A stretch of 64,000 nt of DNA from Shewanella sediminis HAW-EB3 (GCF_000018025.1 NC_009831.1:1922001-1986000), one strand, 5' to 3'. Shown: positions 16,941 through 25,608, numbered from the stretch's first letter. Notes: generated from the letters alone by a model not told the origin. Numbers and translations: made by a program.

Positions 16941-17933
16941 TTAGCGTTTACCCCATCTGATGCTGAGTCGTTTAAAGAGTGAGAGTTGCGATAAGGCCAT
17001 AAAAAAACTGACTAGCAGGGCCGTAGCAAGAGGGAGGTAAAAAAGCTCCGATTGAGGTCGGTAACTGAGTTGATCCCGACTGATAGGTTCAAGCTTATCT
17101 ATCTCTTGATAGATTGACTCCAGCTCTTGTGCATTTCGAGCTCGAAAATAGAGACCGCCAGTGGTTTGTGCCAGTGCGGTGAGCTGGGTTTCGTCGAGAT
17201 CCATCGAGGGATTAACTCGCTCCTTGCCAAATAGGGTGCGTCTCTCCATCACTTCAGCACCGACACCGATGGAGTAAATTTTGACGCCTCTCTTGGCCGC
17301 AATGGCCGCCGCCTGCTCCGGCGAGATGGAGCCGGAGTTGTTTGAACCATCGGTAAGTAATACTAATATGCGGTTACTCTCATCGACCCTATCGAATCGT
17401 TTAACCGCTAAGGCAATAGCCTCACCTATGGCGGTCTGCTTCCCGACCAGCCCTATTTGCGCCTCTTTTAAAAATTGGGCCACGGAGCGTCGGTCCTGAG
17501 TGAGAGGCGCTTGCAGGTAGGCGTGATCGGCAAAAAGAATTAAGCCTAATTTGTCACCCTTACGTCGTTCAATAAAGTCGCTGACAACGGCTTGGATCAT
17601 AGTGAAACGATCCACCGTTTTTCCATCGAGTACCATGTCTTCAATCTGCATACTGCCGGAGAGATCGACCGCCATCATCAAGTCGCGCCCTTTACTGGGA
17701 AGCTCTATGGGGTCCCCCATCCATAATGGACGAGCGACGGCGATGATTAACAATATCCAAATAAGCCAATGCATTTTACGCGATCTGGCTTGTTGCTCTA
17801 TCTGTTGGGGGCCATTTTGTGCAATACCTGGCAGATGCAGGTGTCCGCTGACCTCCACCTCTTGTTGTTTTTTACGAAAAATAAGCGGTAGTGGCAGAAG
17901 TAGTAAAAGCCATGCCCATGCGAGAGTCAGCAT
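16941..17933 (-). CDS. BatA-like membrane vWA protein
   Basis: 330 residues in the Aerotolerance/BatA layout. An N-terminal TM (LAWAWLLLLLPLPLIF) and a second near residue 55 (MHWLIWILLIIAVARPLW) precede a vWA domain with MIDAS residues in MMAVDLSGSMQ, the Thr of GKQTAIGEA, and the Asp of LVLLTDGSNNSG. A C-terminal TM ends the protein (LFYLPLATALLVSFFMAL). It overlaps the DUF4381 gene upstream by 7 bp. vWA domains of this kind hold a divalent metal and form protein-protein contacts. In MoxR systems they are clients or partners of the AAA+ ATPase. Confidence 0.9.
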   Translation of the reverse strand: MLTLAWAWLLLLLPLPLIFRKKQQEVEVSGHLHLPGIAQNGPQQIEQQARSRKMHWLIWILLIIAVARPLWMGDPIELPSKGRDLMMAVDLSGSMQIEDMVLDGKTVDRFTMIQAVVSDFIERRKGDKLGLILFADHAYLQAPLTQDRRSVAQFLKEAQIGLVGKQTAIGEAIALAVKRFDRVDESNRILVLLTDGSNNSGSISPEQAAAIAAKRGVKIYSIGVGAEVMERRTLFGKERVNPSMDLDETQLTALAQTTGGLYFRARNAQELESIYQEIDKLEPISRDQLSYRPQSELFYLPLATALLVSFFMALSQLSLFKRLSIRWGKR

Positions 17934-18442
17934 TTGTGCTCCTCGGTATTTGTTTGGGAGCTATTTGCTGAGTCCACCTTGATGGGTAACGCTTCTTTAA
18001 GCCATTGGTGAGCTAAGGCCTTCAGAACCGGGCCTTCTCCACTGGCTAAACCCTCTCTTTGATAGCGTTTGTCGAGCAGCTGCTGCAGTTGTGGATCAGG
18101 CTGTTTAACTTGAGTATTCATCCAACTATACCAAGTCTGTCCCTCGAGTCCTGCGATTCGTTCACGGGGCAGGTAGCTCATAGCAGCCCGTTTAATCAAG
18201 GTATTAACTTGTGAAGATAACTCTTTGTGGTTTGGATCCAGCTCATTGAGTTCGACTATCACGATACGCTTAGGTGCAGAGTATAGGCGTCGGCGTTTGA
18301 CCAGATAGAAAATGGCAGTAATCGTCACTATTATCAGAGCCAGTGTGACCCAGTAGCCATAAGCGATAGGCCATGAGGCAATGACGTCTGGTGTCTGAAT
18401 ATCTTTCAGAGACGCCAAGGCGGGATTTGTTGTTGCTTCCAT
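17927..18442 (-). CDS. DUF4381 domain membrane protein
   Basis: 171 residues. One N-terminal TM (GYWVTLALIIVTITAIFYLV) follows a short periplasmic or leader stretch containing LKDIQTPDVIASWPIAYGYW. A cytoplasmic helical domain ends in WLKEALP. DUF4381 proteins are a constant member of MoxR-DUF58-vWA operons, with no known biochemical activity. The start ATG overlaps the end of the DUF58 gene and the 3' end overlaps batA by 7 bp, so translation is coupled on both sides. Confidence 0.85.
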   Translation of the reverse strand: MEATTNPALASLKDIQTPDVIASWPIAYGYWVTLALIIVTITAIFYLVKRRRLYSAPKRIVIVELNELDPNHKELSSQVNTLIKRAAMSYLPRERIAGLEGQTWYSWMNTQVKQPDPQLQQLLDKRYQREGLASGEGPVLKALAHQWLKEALPIKVDSANSSQTNTEEHKC

Positions 18443-19371
18443 TACCTCAATGCCCCAATTTGATTATTTAGTGTATCTCCCGCATCTAAGACCCGGGTTT
18501 GAACATTCAGCTTTTGCATCATCTGTGTAAATTGTTTTTGAGAATCGAGTTGTTTCTTCAGCCAGGCATCATAGCCTGCGCGATTGAGCGTAAGTTCTTT
18601 ATTGCCTTCCTTGACCGGTAACTGGAATTGCTTTGGCAATGCCAGTGTACCTTGCCTCAGTGGATCAGTGATTAAGAACGCCCCCATATCGCAATGACGT
18701 TTAAGATCCGATAACGGTGCGAGGCAAGCATCATTAAAATTACTGCCATCACTGATTATCCAGATTAGAGAGCCGGGTTTCGCTATCCGCCTTAATCGCT
18801 GACAGGCCTTAAAAAGATGCTCGGGTTCACTTTGATACTCAGATATCTGACTGAGTTGTTTTTTATGCAGGGATTCTATGCCGGAGATCAGCTGTAAGAT
18901 CCCCTGCTGACGACTTCTCGGTTTTAATTCAAGATGCTCTTGCTCTGTCGCGATTAATGCCCCTAATCTGTCACCATGAAAAATGGCACTCCAACCTAAG
19001 GTCGTGGCTAAGTGCGCCGCCTGAACGGACTGAAGCAGTAGGCTTGAGCCAAAATAGAGGCTGTGACTGAGATCGAGCAGGATTAAAATCGGCCGTTCTC
19101 TCTCCTCTACAAATAGCTTAGTGTGCGCCTTACCTGTTCTGGCAGTCACTCGCCAGTCGATGGTTCGGACATCATCACCGGCTTGATAGTGACGCACCTC
19201 AGCAAACTCCATTCCGCGACCTTTAATTAGGCTCGCTCTGTCACCGGAGAGACTTGCACGGGCCTTGGAGCGCTTCTCGGGAAGTGCTCTGGCTAGGTTT
19301 TGGCACGCTAAAAGTTCTTTTTGAGTGAGATTTACCCCATCAGCAAAAAGAGGCAAGGCTATCTCTGCCAT
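18442..19371 (-). CDS. DUF58 domain protein
   Basis: 309 residues with the DUF58 signature GRGMEFAEVRHYQAGDDVRTIDWRVTARTGKAHTKLFVEERERPI and a following vWA-like half (LILLDLSHSLYFGSS; LIWIISDGSNF). There is no signal or TM, so it is cytoplasmic. It directly abuts moxR (start at 19371, moxR stop at 19372). DUF58 proteins accompany MoxR ATPases almost universally and are thought to be an adaptor or client; no enzymatic activity is known. Confidence 0.9.
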   Translation of the reverse strand: MAEIALPLFADGVNLTQKELLACQNLARALPEKRSKARASLSGDRASLIKGRGMEFAEVRHYQAGDDVRTIDWRVTARTGKAHTKLFVEERERPILILLDLSHSLYFGSSLLLQSVQAAHLATTLGWSAIFHGDRLGALIATEQEHLELKPRSRQQGILQLISGIESLHKKQLSQISEYQSEPEHLFKACQRLRRIAKPGSLIWIISDGSNFNDACLAPLSDLKRHCDMGAFLITDPLRQGTLALPKQFQLPVKEGNKELTLNRAGYDAWLKKQLDSQKQFTQMMQKLNVQTRVLDAGDTLNNQIGALR

Positions 19372-20328
19372 TTAAGGTACCGCTACTTGAGAAAGGATAT
19401 GGCTAATGACTTGATCGCGACTCACGCCTTCGGCTTGGGCTTGATAGCTCAGCAGTAGCCTGTGTCTTAATACGTTAGGCGCTACTGCCTGAATGTCTTC
19501 GGGTGAGACAAAGTCTCGCTCATTGAGCCAAGCGCGTGCCCGGGCACAACGTTCCAGTGACAATGTTGCTCGCGGGCTCACGCCATATTCGAGCCATTTT
19601 GCCAGGTCATCGCTGTATCGCTCGGGTTGACGAGTCGCCATCACGATATCGACGATATATTTTTCCAGTGGCTCAGCAAGGTAGATCTCGAGTGACTCTT
19701 CGCGGGCTTCAAATATATCTTTTTGAATAATGGGTTCGACAGAAGGTGCTGCTTGTTTCAATGCTTCTTTGCGTGACATCCGCATGATTTCGAACTCGGT
19801 TTCAGCACTGGGGTAATCCAGATTTAAGTGCATTAAGAATCTGTCGAGTTGCGCCTCAGGCAGAGGGTAGGTTCCCTCATTCTCCAGTGGGTTCTGGGTT
19901 GCCATAACGAGAAACAGATCAGGTAATGGGTAACTGTTCTTGCCAACGGTAACTTGGCCTTCGCCCATGGCTTCCAGCAGTGCCGATTGTACTTTTGCCG
20001 GTGCTCGGTTGATCTCATCCGCCAGAATAAGGTTATGAAAAATTGGGCCCGCTTCAAATTCAAATGTTCCAGTTTGTGCGCGATAGATATCGGTACCCGT
20101 AAGATCGGCTGGCAATAGGTCGGGAGTAAATTGAATACGGTGAAAATCCCCTTCGACACCGTCACACAGGGCCTTGACTGCACGAGTTTTAGCTAAACCT
20201 GGTGGTCCCTCTACGAGCAGGTGTCCATCTGCAATCAAGGCTATTAGCAGGTTTTCGGTCAGGACGGGTTGTCCTAAAATGACCTTATTCAGGTATTCGC
20301 GTAACGCGTGAAATCGACTCAAAGGCAT
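19372..20328 (-). CDS. MoxR family AAA+ ATPase
   Basis: 318 residues. The Walker A is EGPPGLAKTRAVKAL (around residue 38), Walker B LILADEINRAPAKVQSALLEAM, sensor 1 VMATQNPLENEGTYPLPEAQLDRF, and sensor 2 in the C-terminal lid SPRATLSLERCARARAWL. These are standard for the MoxR/RavA branch. It is the first gene of the Bat operon (moxR-DUF58-DUF4381-batA-batB/C-batD). MoxR proteins act as chaperone-like ATPases on vWA-containing partners, linked elsewhere to envelope stress and metal insertion. It is divergent from fadI with 445 bp between. Confidence 0.93.
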   Translation of the reverse strand: MPLSRFHALREYLNKVILGQPVLTENLLIALIADGHLLVEGPPGLAKTRAVKALCDGVEGDFHRIQFTPDLLPADLTGTDIYRAQTGTFEFEAGPIFHNLILADEINRAPAKVQSALLEAMGEGQVTVGKNSYPLPDLFLVMATQNPLENEGTYPLPEAQLDRFLMHLNLDYPSAETEFEIMRMSRKEALKQAAPSVEPIIQKDIFEAREESLEIYLAEPLEKYIVDIVMATRQPERYSDDLAKWLEYGVSPRATLSLERCARARAWLNERDFVSPEDIQAVAPNVLRHRLLLSYQAQAEGVSRDQVISHILSQVAVP

Positions 20329-20593
20329 GATGCTACTCGGTTAATTTGGGTTAGTTTAGGGTCGTTTGGGTATAGACCATAGATATGGTAAAAAATTCCA
20401 ATAGGGTTTGGCTAGTGCCAATTCTCATCTTTGGTGAGAATATCGCCCTTTCATTATGCTTAATCCTGCTCTCTATTGAATGTTATAGCTAATTTGTGAC
20501 TGGTAATATGCATAGTTATCAATAATAAAATCAAAATTTTCTTCATTAAACATTGTTCACAAAGGGTTTTCCCGATTTATTTTGACTAAAAAC

Positions 20594-20607
20594 CAAACAA
20601 CTGTTTA
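20594..20607. promoter_or_regulatory. PsrA-like operator upstream of fadIJ
   Basis: CAAAC-AACT-GTTTA fits the G/C-AAAC-N2-4-GTTT-G/C pattern reported for the fatty-acid-responsive TetR repressor PsrA. It is 167 bp upstream of the fadI start. PsrA is known to control beta-oxidation genes in Shewanella and Pseudomonas. Confidence 0.5.
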
Positions 20608-20645
20608 AAACTTGACTATAAGAAGTTAGAATCAGATCACACTTT

Positions 20646-20661
20646 GATGGTCAGACCTGTT
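20646..20661. promoter_or_regulatory. FadR-like operator upstream of fadIJ
   Basis: GATGGTCAGACCTGTT contains the core TGGTCAGACC at 20648-20657, matching the TGGTCnGACC centre of E. coli FadR sites. It is 117 bp upstream of fadI. FadR occurs in Shewanella, but whether it binds here is not known. Confidence 0.5.
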
Positions 20662-20773
20662 ATTAGAGGTACAGTCGGACTGATTAATAGCAGGTGTCTA
20701 CATAAGCAATGCGGTAAGGAAATAATATCGCCTCTCGCTAAAGTAAGCGGGACGTATAATAAGAGGGTGACAA

Positions 20774-22084
20774 ATGAGTGATAGACAACAGGTAACGAAT
20801 GCTAGAGGCGATCGTATTGCCATTGTAACGGGATTAAGAACCCCCTTTGCAAAACAAGCCACGGCATTTCATGGTGTATCGGCGTTAGATATGGGCAAGA
20901 TGGTCGTTAATGAAATGCTATCTCGTTCTGAACTGGACCCAAAACAGATTGAACAATTAGTTTATGGTCAAGTGGTGCTGATGCCCGCCGCCCCTAATAT
21001 TGCTCGTGAGATTGTACTTGGCACCGGGATGGATGTCGCGACTGACGCCTATAGTGTTACCCGAGCCTGTGCGACCAGTTTTCAATCGACGGTGAATGTT
21101 GCCGAGTCAATTATGACGGGGAATATTGAAATAGGGATTGCCGGTGGTGCCGATTCATCTTCAGTTGTCCCTATTGGTGTTTCTAAGAAATTGGCTCATG
21201 CCTTGATCGATCTCAATAAAGCCCGCTCATTTGGCCAAAAACTGGCTATTATCCGCCGTTTAGGCTTAAAAGATCTGTTACCCGTGCCTCCAGCCGTTGC
21301 CGAATTTTCCACGGGTCTCTCTATGGGACAAACAGCAGAGCAGATGGCAAAAACCTACAACATCAGCCGCGCCGACCAAGATGCGTTGGCTCATCGCTCA
21401 CACTCGTTGGCCACTGAGACCTGGAATGCCGGTCACCTGACTGATGAGGTGATGGCGGCACATGTTCCCCCTTATAAAAGCTTTATCGATCGCGATAACA
21501 ATATTCGTGAAAACTCAACGATAGAATCTTACGCCAAATTGAGACCCGCGTTCGACCGCAAGCACGGTACTGTGACTGCGGCGACCAGTACGCCACTCAC
21601 CGATGGTGCATCGGCAGTACTCTTGATGAGTGAAAGCCGCGCTAAGGCATTAGGTTACGATCCTATCGGTTACATTAAAAGCTACGCATTTAGTGCCATC
21701 GATGTCTGGGAAGATATGTTAATGGGTCCATCTTACGCGACGCCATTGGCACTCAAGCGCGCCGGAATGGAACTTGAAGATCTGACGTTGATCGAAATGC
21801 ATGAAGCCTTTGCTGCCCAAACACTGGCTAATATGCAGATGTTTGGCTCTAAGAAGTTTGCTGCCGAAAAGTTAGGTCGTAATCGTGCGATTGGTGAGAT
21901 AGATATGAGCAAGTTTAACGTTCTGGGCGGCTCACTCGCTTATGGACACCCATTCGCGGCAACAGGAACTCGATTAATCACCCAGGTGTGTCGTGAGCTT
22001 AAACGCCGCGGTGGAGGTACCGGACTCACGACGGCCTGTGCAGCAGGCGGTTTAGGCGCAGCAATGATAGTTGAAGTGGAGTAA
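20774..22084 (+). CDS. fadI: 3-ketoacyl-CoA thiolase FadI
   Basis: 436 residues, as in the FadI subfamily (E. coli FadI 436). Thiolase features are the acyl-accepting cysteine in [10 protein letters not shown] (C99), the NEAF-equivalent [26 protein letters not shown], and the C-terminal [15 protein letters not shown] with the second catalytic cysteine. It cleaves 3-ketoacyl-CoA to acetyl-CoA and a shortened acyl-CoA in the cytoplasm. RBS AGAGGG precedes the ATG. fadJ follows after 5 bp, so the two subunits of the multienzyme complex are made from one message. Confidence 0.96.
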   Translation: MSDRQQVTNARGDRIAIVTGLRTPFAKQATAFHGVSALDMGKMVVNEMLSRSELDPKQIEQLVYGQVVLMPAAPNIAREIVLGTGMDVATDAYSVTRACATSFQSTVNVAESIMTGNIEIGIAGGADSSSVVPIGVSKKLAHALIDLNKARSFGQKLAIIRRLGLKDLLPVPPAVAEFSTGLSMGQTAEQMAKTYNISRADQDALAHRSHSLATETWNAGHLTDEVMAAHVPPYKSFIDRDNNIRENSTIESYAKLRPAFDRKHGTVTAATSTPLTDGASAVLLMSESRAKALGYDPIGYIKSYAFSAIDVWEDMLMGPSYATPLALKRAGMELEDLTLIEMHEAFAAQTLANMQMFGSKKFAAEKLGRNRAIGEIDMSKFNVLGGSLAYGHPFAATGTRLITQVCRELKRRGGGTGLTTACAAGGLGAAMIVEVE

Positions 22085-22089
22085 TAGTC

Positions 22090-24237
22090 ATGGAAAAGAC
22101 CTTTAATTTAGCGCGTCGTGAAGATGGTATTGCCATACTGACAATGGATGTGCCCGGCGAAACAATGAACACCTTGCGTGCCGAGTTTGGCCCTGAAATT
22201 AACCAAGTATTAGCAGAGATAAAAGCCGACAGCAGTATCAAAGGGCTGGTACTTATCTCCGGAAAGAAAGACTCTTTCGTTGCCGGCGCCGATATCTCTA
22301 TGCTGGATGCCTGTAAAACGGCCGCCGATGCTAAGCAGTTATCTCAGCAGGGACACGTTGTCTTTAATGAGCTGGAATCGTTAAAAATTCCGGTCATTGC
22401 CGCTATTAATGGCGCGTGTCTAGGTGGTGGACTCGAATTGGCATTAGCCTGTCATCAACGAGTATGTAGCTTAAACAGTAAGACCATGATGGGCGTGCCT
22501 GAGGTACAACTCGGCCTGTTACCCGGTGGTGGAGGAACGCAGAGATTACCACGATTAGTCGGGATCACCACCGCTCTGGATATGATGTTGACGGGTAAGC
22601 AACTTCGTCCCAAGCAAGCGCTTAAAATGGGATTAGTTGACGATGTGGTTCCCGAGTCTATTTTGCTTGAGACCGCGGTAGAGATGGCACTTAAGGGGAA
22701 GCGTGCCCCTAAAAAAGTGAAAAAGTCATTAGTGACCCGCCTGCTTGAGGGAACTCCGCCCGGCCGCAACATTATCTTCGACCAAGCCGGTAAGCAAGTT
22801 GAGAAGAAAACTCACGGTAACTATCCGGCCCCGGCAAAAATTATTGATTGTGTACGTCAAGGCATGGCCAAAGGGCTAACCAAAGGGTTGGAGGTTGAGG
22901 CTAACCACTTTGCCGATCTGGTCGTCTCTAAAGAATCTGAAGCGCTGCGAAGCATCTTCTTTGGTACCACTGAGATGAAGAAAGAGACTGGCGCCGGTGA
23001 TGTTGAACCACGGAAAGTTCATAAGGCTATGGTGTTAGGTGGCGGGCTTATGGGAGGAGGTATCGCGTCTGTGACGACGACCAAAGCTAAAATACCCGCT
23101 CGAGTAAAGGATATTAGTGAGCAGGGGCTGAGTAACGCGCTTTCTTATGCTTATAAGCTATTAGATAAGGGCGTTAAGCGTCGTCATATGACACCGGCAG
23201 TAAGAGATAACTTAATGTCTCTGATGACGACAACGACAGAATATAAAGGCATTAAAGATGCCGATATCGTCGTTGAAGCCGTGTTTGAAGATCTGAAATT
23301 AAAGCATCAGATGGTTAAAGATGTTGAACGTGAATGTGGTGAGAATACCATTTTTGCCTCTAACACCTCCTCACTGCCTATTTCGCAGATAGCCGAGGCC
23401 GCCAGCCGTCCTGAAAATGTTATTGGCTTACACTACTTTTCTCCGGTCGAGAAGATGCCTTTGGTTGAGGTTATCGCCCATGAGAAGACCTCTGCCGAAA
23501 CGATAGCCACAACCGTCGCCTTCGCCCGTAAGCAGGGGAAGACGCCTATCGTGGTTCAAGATGGGGCTGGTTTCTATGTCAACCGTATCTTGGCCCTGTA
23601 TATGAATGAAGCCGCTCAACTGCTGCTGGAAGGGCAGAGTGTTGAACACTTAGATAAGGCGCTGGTTAAATTTGGTTTCCCTGTCGGACCTATGACGCTA
23701 CTCGACGAAGTTGGAATCGATGTCGGGGCTAAAATTTCTCCTATCTTAGAGTCAGAGCTTGGCGAACGCTTTAAGGCTCCTGCAGCCTTCGATAAGCTGC
23801 TTGCAGACGATCGAAAAGGTCGTAAGAATGGTAAAGGTTTTTATCTTTATGGCAGCAAGGCTAAACAGAGATTTAAGAAGAAAGCGAAGCTGGTCGATGA
23901 GTCAGTCTATGCAGTGCTTGGTTTAACGCCTACATCAACGGATAGTAATAACGACTCTCAGGATGTTGCTCAGCGTTGTGTCGTGCAGATGCTTAATGAA
24001 GCCGTTCGTTGTCTGGAAGAGGGGATTATCGCCTCACCACGTGATGGTGATATTGGTGCCATCTTCGGAATCGGTTTCCCGCCGTTTCTTGGAGGCCCGT
24101 TCCATTATATCGATTCAATGGGAGCCGCTGAGCTGGTGGCAGTATTGGAAACTTATCAGGCCAAATTTGGAGATAGGTTTACACCTTGCGATCGTTTAAA
24201 AGAGATGGCTGAAAATGGACTGTCCTTTTTTGAATAA
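22090..24237 (+). CDS. fadJ: Fatty acid oxidation complex alpha subunit FadJ
   Basis: 715 residues (E. coli FadJ 714). The N-terminal crotonase domain (to about residue 190) has KDSFVAGADISML and NGACLGGGLELALACHQRV, the oxyanion and hydratase region. A linker leads to the NAD-binding 3-hydroxyacyl-CoA dehydrogenase domain (VLGGGLMGGGIASV), with NTSSLPIS, GLHYFSPVEKMPLVEVI and the C-terminal 3HCDH repeat (GFPVGPMTLLDEVGIDVG). It performs enoyl-CoA hydration and hydroxyacyl-CoA oxidation and pairs with FadI. Its RBS (GGAG) lies at the end of fadI. A terminator follows at 24272. Confidence 0.96.
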   Translation: MEKTFNLARREDGIAILTMDVPGETMNTLRAEFGPEINQVLAEIKADSSIKGLVLISGKKDSFVAGADISMLDACKTAADAKQLSQQGHVVFNELESLKIPVIAAINGACLGGGLELALACHQRVCSLNSKTMMGVPEVQLGLLPGGGGTQRLPRLVGITTALDMMLTGKQLRPKQALKMGLVDDVVPESILLETAVEMALKGKRAPKKVKKSLVTRLLEGTPPGRNIIFDQAGKQVEKKTHGNYPAPAKIIDCVRQGMAKGLTKGLEVEANHFADLVVSKESEALRSIFFGTTEMKKETGAGDVEPRKVHKAMVLGGGLMGGGIASVTTTKAKIPARVKDISEQGLSNALSYAYKLLDKGVKRRHMTPAVRDNLMSLMTTTTEYKGIKDADIVVEAVFEDLKLKHQMVKDVERECGENTIFASNTSSLPISQIAEAASRPENVIGLHYFSPVEKMPLVEVIAHEKTSAETIATTVAFARKQGKTPIVVQDGAGFYVNRILALYMNEAAQLLLEGQSVEHLDKALVKFGFPVGPMTLLDEVGIDVGAKISPILESELGERFKAPAAFDKLLADDRKGRKNGKGFYLYGSKAKQRFKKKAKLVDESVYAVLGLTPTSTDSNNDSQDVAQRCVVQMLNEAVRCLEEGIIASPRDGDIGAIFGIGFPPFLGGPFHYIDSMGAAELVAVLETYQAKFGDRFTPCDRLKEMAENGLSFFE

Positions 24238-24271
24238 ACGATAAGCTCGTTCAAAAAGAGTTTTATTAACA

Positions 24272-24299
24272 ATGCGGCAACATGGTGCCGCATTTTTTT
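24272..24299 (+). terminator. Rho-independent terminator of fadIJ
   Basis: ATGCGGCA/TGCCGCAT stem with a 6-nt loop followed by seven T, 34 bp past the fadJ stop. Confidence 0.92.
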
Positions 24300-24506
24300 G
24301 TCCGGAAGGAGATGCGCTGCCTGTTTTTTGTTCGCGTTTGTTTGATGTTTCTGTACAATGCGGTTCGCATACTAAACAAGTGACTGGACCTTTTTAGATA
24401 ATGTCTCTCGGTATTACGATGGTTTATTGGCTATATGTGCGATTGATTCCTTGTATTTTGTCCGGTTGCGCTTGAGCAGTATAGTTTTAGAAGAGGTTGT
24501 AGATAA

Positions 24507-24731
24507 GTGATATTTTTCAGTGTCAATGTGGCTGTACTTGTTGTTGCAAGTGTATTGATTACCTCAGGTATTGTGATGGGTAACTTAGCTTTTCGCTCTG
24601 GCCTGGGAGTGAAGCGCTGGACTATGATAGGACTTATCTTAGGCCCTGTGGGTTACCCACTACTCAATACCCATAAGCGGTTTGCGATGAAGCGTGCAGT
24701 TGGCAGAAGAGCGAGTACGATAAGGCTATAG
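24507..24731 (+). CDS. Small conserved-type membrane protein, function unknown
   Basis: 74 residues starting with GTG at 24507, with AGAGG 10 nt upstream. One long hydrophobic N-terminal segment (VNVAVLVVASVLITSGIVMG) and a second weaker one (WTMIGLILGPVGYPLL) suggest two membrane passes, followed by a basic tail (KRFAMKRAVGRRAST). A bidirectional terminator follows at 24815. I recognise no family. The coding look (coherent membrane topology, RBS, own terminator) supports a real gene. Confidence 0.65.
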   Translation: MIFFSVNVAVLVVASVLITSGIVMGNLAFRSGLGVKRWTMIGLILGPVGYPLLNTHKRFAMKRAVGRRASTIRL

Positions 24732-24814
24732 GGCCATGCGAGCTTGTTAGCTTGCACTTATGCAAGAAAAGATTGGATATAAAAATAGATTGGATATAGT
24801 AAGAGATAGAAACT

Positions 24815-24841
24815 AAAAAGGAGCCAATAGGCTCCTTTTTT
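24815..24841. terminator. Bidirectional rho-independent terminator
   Basis: AAAAAGGAGCC (24815-24825) pairs with GGCTCCTTTTT (24830-24840) around AATA, with A- and T-runs on both sides. It ends the plus-strand small membrane gene and the minus-strand repeat-peptide/microprotein transcript, whose stop is 24 bp away. Confidence 0.9.
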
Positions 24842-24864
24842 GATCTGTATATTATTGGTTTAAC

Positions 24865-24984
24865 TTAGTTCCACCAAACCTTCGCAGAAATGACTTCCAG
24901 ATGATCTAACCCTTCAGGTAACTGAACTTTCTTACGCTCTGGCTTTTGGGTTAGGCCTAGTGCTTTCTTGATTGAATCAAACAT
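24865..24984 (-). CDS. 39-residue microprotein downstream of the repeat protein
   Basis: ATG at 24984 is preceded by AAGGAGAATTATT, a strong ribosome binding site at ideal spacing. The product begins MFDSIKKALGLTQKPERK and ends LEVISAKVWWN. It has no signal peptide or TM. The start is an amphipathic basic helix and the end is a Trp-Trp-Asn tail. The gene lies 18 bp after the stop of the tandem-repeat protein and before a strong terminator, so it is almost certainly co-transcribed with it. I recognise no family. It could be a partner, immunity, chaperone or signalling peptide; none is shown. It is below the usual annotation length cut-off and easily missed. Confidence 0.7.
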   Translation of the reverse strand: MFDSIKKALGLTQKPERKKVQLPEGLDHLEVISAKVWWN

Positions 24985-25002
24985 AATAATTCTCCTTAGA
25001 CC

Positions 25003-25608
25003 TTAAGCAATTGCAGAGTTGATGAATTTAACGTGAGGGTATCCGCCAGCAACCTCTAATGGCTTGAACTTAACATGAGGGTAGCCGCCAGCAAGCTCTA
25101 ATGGCTTGAACTTAACGTGAGGGTAGCCGCCAGCAAGCTCTAATGGCTTGAATTTTACGTGAGGGTATCCGCCAGCAAGTTCTAATGGCTTGAACTTAAC
25201 GTGAGGGTATCCGCCAGCAAGCTCTAATGGCTTGAATTTAACGTGTGGGTAACCGCCTGCAACTTCTAGTGGCTTAAACTTAACGTGAGGATAGCCGCCT
25301 GCAACTTCCAGTGGCTTAAACTTAACGTGAGGGTAGCCGCCAGCAAGCTCTAATGGCTTGAACTTAACGTGAGGGTAGCCACCAGCAAGCTCTAACGGCT
25401 TGAACTTAACGTGAGGGTATCCGCCAGCAAGCTCTAATGGCTTGAATTTAACGTGTGGGTAACCACCTGCAATCTCGACAGAACTCTCTAGCTTTGTAGC
25501 TTGTACATTTGAGAGAAGGTCTTGACTTGGATTAATCGTAGGAGTGTCAAACGCCATTGTAGAAGTTGAAAATACAAGGGCAGTAGTCGTAGCTAATACT
25601 TTAATCAT
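25003..25608 (-). CDS. Secreted tandem-repeat protein, 11 x AGGYPHVKFKPLE(L/V)
   Basis: 201 residues. Residues 1-20 look like a signal peptide (MIKVLATTTALVFSTSTMA), followed by a 26-residue lead (FDTPTINPSQ...KLESSVEI). Ten full copies of the 14-residue unit AGGYPHVKFKPLEL/V and an eleventh, truncated copy (AGGYPHVKF) ending INSAIA make up the rest. The amino acid sequence of the unit is invariant except the last position (L or V), while the 42-bp DNA unit varies at a few, mainly synonymous positions. Each unit has one Tyr, one His and two Lys; there is no cysteine. The repeated LELAGG resembles a double-glycine processing site. It has its own leader region (25609-25751), then the 39-residue gene and a terminator. 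No family recognised; a multi-copy peptide precursor, an adhesin-like or a metal-binding repeat protein are all possible. Confidence 0.85.
   Translation of the reverse strand: MIKVLATTTALVFSTSTMAFDTPTINPSQDLLSNVQATKLESSVEIAGGYPHVKFKPLELAGGYPHVKFKPLELAGGYPHVKFKPLELAGGYPHVKFKPLEVAGGYPHVKFKPLEVAGGYPHVKFKPLELAGGYPHVKFKPLELAGGYPHVKFKPLELAGGYPHVKFKPLELAGGYPHVKFKPLEVAGGYPHVKFINSAIA
25019..25470 (-). repeat. 42-bp tandem repeat array inside the secreted repeat protein gene
   Basis: Ten complete 42-bp units plus a partial one, contiguous and in frame, differing by few substitutions. There are no spacers, so it is a coding minisatellite. Copy number is likely to vary by recombination or slippage. Confidence 0.92.

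Larger units (their letters stand above)
20329..20773. other. Divergent moxR / fadI promoter region
   Basis: 445 bp without a gene. The fadI side carries a PsrA-like palindrome at 20594-20606 and a FadR-like core at 20648-20657. The moxR side is AT-rich with no recognised operator. The fadI leader ends in AGAGGGTGACAA before the ATG. Confidence 0.7.

Noticed and set aside
25019..25470. Regular 42-bp repeats that could suggest a CRISPR array
   Set aside because: Units are contiguous, in frame and have no unique spacers; they encode an invariant peptide.
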